From an uncultured Oxalobacteraceae bacterium (GTDB lineage Bacteria; Pseudomonadota; Gammaproteobacteria; Burkholderiales; Burkholderiaceae), in the NCBI GenBank assembly GCA_946479705.1, contig CAMLHI010000050.1, positions 1-10,583 of the forward strand: DNA of 10,583 nucleotides, given 5' to 3'. Every line of letters begins with the position of its first letter. Position 1 is the stretch's first letter. The position numbers were made by a program, and so were the translations under genes. The notes beneath the pieces were generated by a model. The model made no database searches. It was not told the origin of the DNA and saw only the letters and a program-made list of their open reading frames with translations. Below, one piece after another: positions 5,236 to 10,583 of the stretch.

Positions 5236-8200
5236 TCCCTTTCCTTCTCACCCTGGCGCTGCTGGCCGGCGCCGCCCACGGCGCGCCCACCAGCATCGCC
5301 CAGGTGCCGCTGCTAAACATTACCGGCACCGGCACGGTCAAGCCCAATCTGATGGTGCTGTATGACAACTCCGGCTCCATGGCGCAAACCTACACGCCCG
5401 ACTACGTCAACGATACGCTGTGCCGTTCGGCAGCCACCCTGTCGGGCGGCACGCGCAACTGCTCGCCGGGCGATCCGCCGTTCATGAGTACGGACTTCAA
5501 CCGCCAGTATTACAACCCGCGCATCACGTATCTGCCGCCGGTCCGGGCCGACGGCACACTGTACAACAGCATGACCCGGGGCAATACCAGCAACTGGACC
5601 TCGGTCAGCGGCGACGCTTTCGGCGTCAACACCACCGGCCTGGACATGGTCAGCGGCGGGACCATCAATCTGACCACCGGCTTTCCCGACCTGAAATGGT
5701 GCAACGGCGGCAGCTGCGTGTTCAACTCGGCCACCTACAGCTACCCGGACAATACCTACCGCACCGCCACCAGCTTCACCACCAATCCCTATTACTACAC
5801 CATCCTGGCCTCGGAGTACTGCACCGACGCCACGCTCAAGACTTGCGTGAGTACCACGCCGGGCGCGGCGGCGCCGTCCGGCTATCCGGTGGCGGCCAAG
5901 GTGCGCTGGTGTAATTCCACCGCCCTGACCACCTGCCAGGCGAAATACCTGGCGCCCGACTACGTCTATCCGCGCTTTTCCAGTCCGGCCTCCACCGCCG
6001 CCGGCTCCTACGGCGTGATCACGATCGGCACCACGGCCAGCACCAAGGCCTCGACCATCGTGAGCGTGAGCGTGGCCGAAGCGAGCGGCGCGGTGGTGAT
6101 CACCAACGTGGCCGTGCCGGCCAGCACCGGCACCAATACGGCCACCAAGCAGGCCGCCGTGGCCGAGGCGCTAGCCGCGTCCATCGTCGCCAAGACCGGC
6201 CTGACCCGGCAGTACACGGCCTGCGTGAAGACCCCCAGCGGCGGTACTGTCCCCAGCTGCAGCAGCTGGGGCATCACCCTGTCCAGCACCAACCTGGTGG
6301 CCGTCATCCCGATCGATTGCACGCCCGGCGCGACCAGCAAGGCGCTGGGCCAGTGCTCGGTGGTGCCCGACAACAGCCGCAACGGCTGGGGTATTTCCGC
6401 CGTCGTGAGTGCGCCATCGACGGCCTTCATCACCGTCAGCGGCACCACCAGCTCCTCGAACGCCCCGGTGCTCGCCTCCGGCACCAGGCTGGGTGCGACG
6501 GTCATCATGTCCAGTTCGCTGACCCTGTCCAAATCGCAGTCGGCCAGTTCGGTCGCCAGCGCGATTGCCGCCAAGATCGGCACGACCGGCGCCATCGACG
6601 CCTATGCGGCGCCCAATTCGGTCACCAATGCCTGCGCCGGCAAACCGGCCGGGGTGGTGTGCCTGGTCGACCCGGCCGGCGCCACCGGCCAAGCCGTGAC
6701 GATGGCTTCGCTGAGCAATAACAGCGGCGCCGGCGGCAGCGCTTCGCAAGGCAGCATCGTGTTTACCACCACCAATTCGAGCAATGCCGGCGAGGACGCG
6801 GTGCCCGTCACGGCCACGCCGCTGTCGGCCGGCTCGGCCATTTTTGTGCGCACCGACATCGTGCCCACCCAGACCGTCTATCCCAAGGACAGCAACCGCA
6901 CCGATTGCCTGAGCTCGACGAGCAGCTGCAGCTACGACGAGGAAATGACCAATTTCGCCAACTGGTATGTCTACTACAAGTCGCGCAACCAGATGATGAA
7001 AAGCGCCCTGGGGCGCGCCTTCCAGCCCCTGAACGGCAACTACCGGGTCGGCTTCGTCTCGCTCTCGACCGCTTCGGCCAACAGCACCTTCCAGCAGCTG
7101 CCGCAAGACTTCACCGGCACCGCCCGCTCGAACTGGTACACCACCTTGTACGGCATGAGCGGCTCGGGCGGCACGCCGATGCGCCCTGCCCTGCACAATG
7201 TGGGCAGGATGTATGCCACCACCAGCAACAATGTGGTGCAGTTTCCCTGCCAGCAGAATTTCGTGTTCATCACCACAGACGGCTATTGGAACGGCAGCGC
7301 GGCCAGCACCGTGGTCAACAACGACAACGTGGAAAGCACGACGCGCTTTTGCAGCCGCATCAAGGGCTGCCTGGACAGCCGCGTGCAGAACCCGCAATCG
7401 CTGGCCGATATCGCCCTGTACTGGTATAACGGCGGCTCCAACACCGGCCTGTCCACGCTCAATGCCGGCATCGACGATCTGTCCAAGGTCGGCCAGGTGC
7501 CGGCCGCTGCGGGCGAAAACACCCACCTGCACATGAATACCTATACCTTGGGCCTGGGCATGGTGGGGCTGATGGATTTCGACCCCAATTACGACACCTC
7601 GCCCACCGTCGGCGGCGACTTCTACAAGCTCATCACCGGCGCCGGCGGCTGTGCGTGGAACGGCAACGGCACCTATGTGTGGCCGGATCCGCAGACCGCC
7701 AGCTCCAGCAGCACCGTGCAGGAACGGGTGGACGACCTGTGGCACGCCGCCATCAACGGTCACGGCAAGTATTTCAGCGCCGCCGATCCGGAAGAAGTGG
7801 TGTCGGGCCTGAACGCGGCGCTGAACAATATCCAGGTGCGCATCGGCGCGGCGGCCGCGGCGGCCACCTCCACGCCGAATATTTCGCAGCAGGACAATGA
7901 CATTTTTTCCGATACCTTTACCACCGTGAAATGGTACGGCGAGCTGACCGACAAGAAAATCGATCCGGTGACCGGCGTGGTCGGCTCGACCGTCAACTGG
8001 AGCACCACCAACACGCTCGGCACCAAGGTTGCCGCCGCCACCGATACGCGCACCATCAAGATGCTCGACACCGGCACCAACACGCTCAAGGATTTCCGGT
8101 ACAGCGCCCTGTCGGCACTGGAAAAATCCTGGTTCGACAGCAAATGCCTGAGCCTGCCGCAATGCAGCTCGCTGAGCGCCTCCGACCGTGCCGTGGTCAA

Positions 8201-9794
8201 CGACGGCAACAATGTCGTCAACTGGCTGCGCGGCCAGCAGCAGCACGCCAACGACAGCATTTTCCGCACCTACGCGCAAACCACCTCGGCCACCCCGATT
8301 CCGATCGTGCTGGGCGATATCGCCTCGGCCAAGCCGGCCTATCTGCGTGAGCCGCGCAAGGGCTATACGATGACCGGCTATGCCGACTTCAAGAGCGCCA
8401 AGGCGCTGCGTCAGGCCACCGTGTTTGCCGCGGCCAATGACGGCATGCTGCACGCGTTCCGGGCCGGCACGGGCGACAACGGCGATGAAATGTGGGCCTA
8501 CGTTCCACGCGTAACGATGAAGAAACTGTACACCCAGACCAGCACCACCTACGGCACCAACCACCAGTTCACCGTGGACGGCTCGCCCGAGGTGGCCGAC
8601 GTGCAGATCGGCGGGGTCTGGAAAACCGTGCTGGTGGCCGGTTTCAACGCCGGCGGACGCGGCTACTACGCCCTCGATGTGACGGACCCGACCACCCCGA
8701 AAGCCCTGTGGGAAGTGTGTGCCGACAGCAGCGTATGCGCCACCACGGACAGGCGCTACGAGGATCTCGGCCTGACCCTGGGCAATCCCCAGTTCGGCAT
8801 GTGGAACAACCAGTGGGTCGTGTTCGTCACCTCCGGCTACAACAACATTCCCGGCACCGATGGCGTGGCTGTCGGCAACGGCGTGGGCTACCTGTATGCG
8901 CTCGACGTGGCCACCGGCGCCATCGTCGACAAGATCAGCACCGGGTCCGGCGACACAGGCACGCCCTCGGGCCTGGCCAAGATCACGGCCATCACCGCCA
9001 ACCCGGATTCCGACCCGGTCATCACCGTTGTCTACGGCGGCGACAACAAGGGCCAGATGTGGCGCTTCGACATGAGCGGCGCTCCGGGGAGCGTGCGCGC
9101 GACCCTGCTGAGTGCGCCGGGCGCCAGCCAGCCCATCACCACCCGTCCGGACGTGACTTTGTGCGAAGTGGTCGTCAAGGATCTGGCCGGAGCCGTGGTC
9201 GAAAAGACGACCCAGAAATTCGTGCTGTTCGGTACCGGCCGCCTGCTCGACCTGCCCGACGTCACCGACACCACGCTGCAATCGGTGTATCTGGTGCGCG
9301 ACTCGGCCAGCACCGTGGCGGCGCGCGGCGCCAGCATGGTCGAGCAAAGGCTAAGCGCGGCCAGCGGCGGCTTCGGCATCACCTCCAACCCGGTCGACTT
9401 CACCGTCCAGCCGGGCCGCGCCAGCACCGATGGCTGGTTTGTCGACTTCGATCTCAACAGCGGCGAGCGCGTCAACCTCGATCCCAAGATCGTCAGCGGC
9501 ACCGCCAACGTGGTGACCAATATTCCAAGCTCGTCGTCGTCGTGCTCGGTGGGCGGCACCAGCAATGCCTACGCGCTCAACGTGTGCACGGGCAGCTATG
9601 CGAACCAGAACGTGCTGGCCGGGTCCGTGCTGTCGAATACCTCGGCGGCGGTCGGCTTCATCATCGTGCGCCTGCCCTCGGGCGCCCTGAAGATGGTGAC
9701 CACCACGGCCGACGGCAACACTATCACCACCGGCGTAACGCCGGCGATCAGCCAGGGCGCGCGCAAGGGCGGCTGGCGCCGCGTGCGCGAGTAG
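5229..9794 (+). CDS. pilY1: PilY1/PilC-type pilus tip adhesin, vWA plus beta-propeller
   Basis: PilY1 is the secreted, pilus-tip adhesin and mechanosensor. The product has 1521 residues, clearly longer than P. aeruginosa PilY1 (about 1160). A signal peptide (MKIPFLLTLALLAGAAHG) is followed by a split von Willebrand A domain: DNSGS at 46-50 supplies the first metal-site motif, Thr649 (SGSGGTPMR) and Asp684 (FITTDGYW) the others. Between them lie about 520 residues with two similar modules and eight close Cys pairs; the family segment NFANWYVYYKSR resumes at 575. From about 891 (DIFSDTFTTVKWYGEL) the PilC/PilY1 beta-propeller domain begins, with AANDGMLHAF at 1068-1077 and VVYGGDNKGQMWRFD near 1267-1281. 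The ending GGWRRVRE is family-like. I see no RGD. GGAG at 5220-5223 supports the start. It is the last operon gene, 35 nt after pilX and 3 bp from a convergent gene. Confidence 0.95.
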   Translation: MKIPFLLTLALLAGAAHGAPTSIAQVPLLNITGTGTVKPNLMVLYDNSGSMAQTYTPDYVNDTLCRSAATLSGGTRNCSPGDPPFMSTDFNRQYYNPRITYLPPVRADGTLYNSMTRGNTSNWTSVSGDAFGVNTTGLDMVSGGTINLTTGFPDLKWCNGGSCVFNSATYSYPDNTYRTATSFTTNPYYYTILASEYCTDATLKTCVSTTPGAAAPSGYPVAAKVRWCNSTALTTCQAKYLAPDYVYPRFSSPASTAAGSYGVITIGTTASTKASTIVSVSVAEASGAVVITNVAVPASTGTNTATKQAAVAEALAASIVAKTGLTRQYTACVKTPSGGTVPSCSSWGITLSSTNLVAVIPIDCTPGATSKALGQCSVVPDNSRNGWGISAVVSAPSTAFITVSGTTSSSNAPVLASGTRLGATVIMSSSLTLSKSQSASSVASAIAAKIGTTGAIDAYAAPNSVTNACAGKPAGVVCLVDPAGATGQAVTMASLSNNSGAGGSASQGSIVFTTTNSSNAGEDAVPVTATPLSAGSAIFVRTDIVPTQTVYPKDSNRTDCLSSTSSCSYDEEMTNFANWYVYYKSRNQMMKSALGRAFQPLNGNYRVGFVSLSTASANSTFQQLPQDFTGTARSNWYTTLYGMSGSGGTPMRPALHNVGRMYATTSNNVVQFPCQQNFVFITTDGYWNGSAASTVVNNDNVESTTRFCSRIKGCLDSRVQNPQSLADIALYWYNGGSNTGLSTLNAGIDDLSKVGQVPAAAGENTHLHMNTYTLGLGMVGLMDFDPNYDTSPTVGGDFYKLITGAGGCAWNGNGTYVWPDPQTASSSSTVQERVDDLWHAAINGHGKYFSAADPEEVVSGLNAALNNIQVRIGAAAAAATSTPNISQQDNDIFSDTFTTVKWYGELTDKKIDPVTGVVGSTVNWSTTNTLGTKVAAATDTRTIKMLDTGTNTLKDFRYSALSALEKSWFDSKCLSLPQCSSLSASDRAVVNDGNNVVNWLRGQQQHANDSIFRTYAQTTSATPIPIVLGDIASAKPAYLREPRKGYTMTGYADFKSAKALRQATVFAAANDGMLHAFRAGTGDNGDEMWAYVPRVTMKKLYTQTSTTYGTNHQFTVDGSPEVADVQIGGVWKTVLVAGFNAGGRGYYALDVTDPTTPKALWEVCADSSVCATTDRRYEDLGLTLGNPQFGMWNNQWVVFVTSGYNNIPGTDGVAVGNGVGYLYALDVATGAIVDKISTGSGDTGTPSGLAKITAITANPDSDPVITVVYGGDNKGQMWRFDMSGAPGSVRATLLSAPGASQPITTRPDVTLCEVVVKDLAGAVVEKTTQKFVLFGTGRLLDLPDVTDTTLQSVYLVRDSASTVAARGASMVEQRLSAASGGFGITSNPVDFTVQPGRASTDGWFVDFDLNSGERVNLDPKIVSGTANVVTNIPSSSSSCSVGGTSNAYALNVCTGSYANQNVLAGSVLSNTSAAVGFIIVRLPSGALKMVTTTADGNTITTGVTPAISQGARKGGWRRVRE
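6003..6320 (+). other. PilY1 insertion module 1 (residues 259-364)
   Basis: This segment of pilY1 encodes a Ser/Thr/Ala/Val-rich module: an ITIGTT strand region, alternating beta-type stretches (SVSVAEASGAVVITNVAV), an alanine-rich helix-like part (AAVAEALAASIVAKTG), then a Cys332-Cys344 hairpin and more beta-type sequence ending at Cys364. It resembles module 2 in order and composition. It is absent from the short PilY1 proteins I know. The boundaries are judged by eye. Confidence 0.5.
6251..6271 (+). repeat. Perfect 9-bp hairpin inside pilY1
   Basis: CCCCAGCTG (6251-6259) and CAGCTGGGG (6263-6271) are exact reverse complements around the triloop CAG. It lies in the coding sequence of insertion module 1, where it encodes part of TVPSCSSWG. 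No T-run follows, so it is not an intrinsic terminator. Confidence 0.7.
6381..6776 (+). other. PilY1 insertion module 2 (residues 385-516)
   Basis: This is a second module with the same order of parts as module 1: ITVSGTT (401-407), beta-type stretches (GATVIMSSSLTLS), an alanine-rich helix-like part (ASSVASAIAAKIG), a Cys469-Cys478 hairpin, then beta-type sequence ending SIVFTTTN. Identity to module 1 is low apart from the opening ITxxGTT-like start and the Ala-rich helix, so an old duplication, or separate gain of the same fold, is inferred rather than shown. Confidence 0.45.
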
Positions 9795-9797
9795 GCG

Positions 9798-10583
9798 CTA
9801 CTGGTCCGGCGGCGCCGGCGTGATGGCCGTGACGGTGTGCGTCAGGCTGCGGCCGTCCGGGGCGGTGCTGCGCAGCTGCACCGGCAGCCAGTGATGGGCG
9901 GGCGCCAGCCACACGTCCAGGCGGGCCTGGCCGGGCCCGCCGGCCCGCACCAGGTGTTCGGTGTCCAGCGGCCCCATGGCGCTATCGATGCGTTCGCTGC
10001 CAAGCGGCTCGAAGCGCACCGTGGCGGCCCCCGCGCCGCCGCCGACAAAAAACACGATCGACTGCTTCAGGCGCTGCGGATTGGCCATGCCCACCCCGCT
10101 TAGCTGCATCAGCACCGACAGACTGTCCTGGGCCGAGTCTGGCATGGCATAGCTGCGCGCGGCGGCGTCCGAGCGCAGCTGGCGCGCGGCGCGGTCGAAG
10201 CGGGTCACGCGCTCCCCGCCCGGCCCGTCCTCGCTGGCCCGGTCGGGCGCAATGCCGCCATCGCCGATGGTGCCGCTGCTGCTGGCCGCATGCCCGGGGC
10301 CGCGAAACGCCAGCCGGTAAGCGCCATCGGCATCGACCTGCCAGCGCAGGCTGGCACTGCCGCCTTGCCCGCCCTGGACCGCAAACTCCAGTTCGACCGA
10401 AGGCGGCAGGCTGGTGCTGTAGCGCAGCTGGACTTCGCTGATGTCGGGCAGGGCCTCGCCGCTGCCGACGGCCACGCCGAAGCCCGGCTGCGGCACCGCC
10501 GCGCGGGCGACGGGCCGGGGCTGGGGATGCGACTGGGGCGGCGCGGCCAGCGGCGCGCGCGCCGGCGGCGCGGCCGGCGCCGG
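9798..10583 (-). CDS. DUF3108-type periplasmic protein (5' end outside the window)
   Basis: The minus-strand frame stays open from the stop at 9798-9800 to the window edge, so this is the C-terminal part (about 261 residues) of a longer protein. The first roughly 30 visible residues are almost all Pro, Ala and Arg (for example APPARAPLAAPPQ), a linker such as separates an N-terminal membrane anchor from a periplasmic domain. The folded part has the DUF3108 pattern: VQLRYSTSLPPSVELEF, SLRWQVDADGAYRLAFRG, DSLSVLMQLSGVGMANPQRL, then GPLDTEHLVRAG, LDVWLAPAHHWLPVQLRSTAPDGRSLTHTVTAI. The function of the family is not established. A GTG at 10496 could be mistaken for the start but lies inside the linker. 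The gene converges on pilY1 with 3 bp between stops, and there is no sign of a shared pathway. Confidence 0.8.
   Translation of the reverse strand, partial: PAPAAPPARAPLAAPPQSHPQPRPVARAAVPQPGFGVAVGSGEALPDISEVQLRYSTSLPPSVELEFAVQGGQGGSASLRWQVDADGAYRLAFRGPGHAASSSGTIGDGGIAPDRASEDGPGGERVTRFDRAARQLRSDAAARSYAMPDSAQDSLSVLMQLSGVGMANPQRLKQSIVFFVGGGAGAATVRFEPLGSERIDSAMGPLDTEHLVRAGGPGQARLDVWLAPAHHWLPVQLRSTAPDGRSLTHTVTAITPAPPDQ

Noticed and set aside
6674..6690. GGCCGG...CCGGCC inverted repeat in pilY1 module 2
   Set aside because: Six-base GC palindromes occur many times in this window by composition alone.
7847..7866. GCG/GCC-rich run encoding several alanines in PilY1
   Set aside because: A short polyalanine linker before the propeller domain in GC-rich DNA is ordinary.
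6171..9347. A 1058-codon minus-strand open frame inside pilY1
   Set aside because: Stops are rare in this antisense frame because of high GC. The product is rich in Gly, His, Arg and Val without domains, while the plus strand encodes clear PilY1 motifs throughout.
9531..9542. Four TCG repeats as a phase-variation tract
   Set aside because: The unit is three bases, so changes would not shift the frame. It only encodes a short serine run.
9730..9744. CCGGCG-TAA-CGCCGG hairpin near the end of pilY1 as a terminator
   Set aside because: It is in the coding region about 50 bp before the stop and has no T-run on either side.
10494..10496. GTG as the start of the DUF3108 gene
   Set aside because: The frame is open past it to the window edge and encodes a Pro/Ala-rich linker, so the true start is outside the window.

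Overview
This window looks like chromosomal DNA of a high-GC betaproteobacterium. The protein sequences and gene arrangement resemble Burkholderiales, most likely Oxalobacteraceae (the Massilia/Telluria/Janthinobacterium group). That placement is my inference from protein style and context, not a database result. Coding sequence fills almost the whole window, and I see no insertion sequences, CRISPR arrays, tRNA or rRNA genes.

Layout. Positions 1-54 hold the last 17 codons of an unidentified plus-strand gene. Converging on it is prfC (80-1750, minus), peptide chain release factor 3. A 210-bp divergent intergenic region (1751-1960) separates prfC from a plus-strand operon of six type IV pilus genes: pilE (1961-2377), fimT/gspH-like (2365-3000), pilV (2988-3413), pilW (3410-4609), pilX (4606-5193) and pilY1 (5229-9794). 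A DUF3108-type protein (9798-10583, minus) converges on pilY1 with only 3 bp between the stop codons. Its 5' end lies outside the window.

How the genes work together. PilE, FimT, PilV and PilW carry class III prepilin leaders (short basic leader, Gly, hydrophobic helix with Glu at +5). They would be processed by PilD, which is not in this window. PilX has the same layout but lacks Glu at +5. In the known P. aeruginosa and Neisseria systems, these minor pilins and the large PilY1/PilC protein form the tip complex that primes pilus assembly and mediates adhesion, twitching and surface sensing. The first four junctions overlap by 13, 13, 4 and 4 nt, which suggests translational coupling. Only pilY1 has its own leader, 35 nt long.

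Most interesting points. (1) PilY1 has 1521 residues. The strands carrying its von Willebrand A metal site are split by about 520 residues that include two similar Ser/Thr/Ala-rich modules and a series of close cysteine pairs. (2) The pilY1 ribosome-binding site sits in the loop of a perfect 5-bp hairpin that abuts the start codon. (3) The prfC-pilE intergenic region holds nested inverted repeats and possible face-to-face promoters. (4) The C-terminal calcium loop of PilY1 looks degenerate. None of this amounts to a wholly new system; it is a pilus-tip operon with some unusual details.
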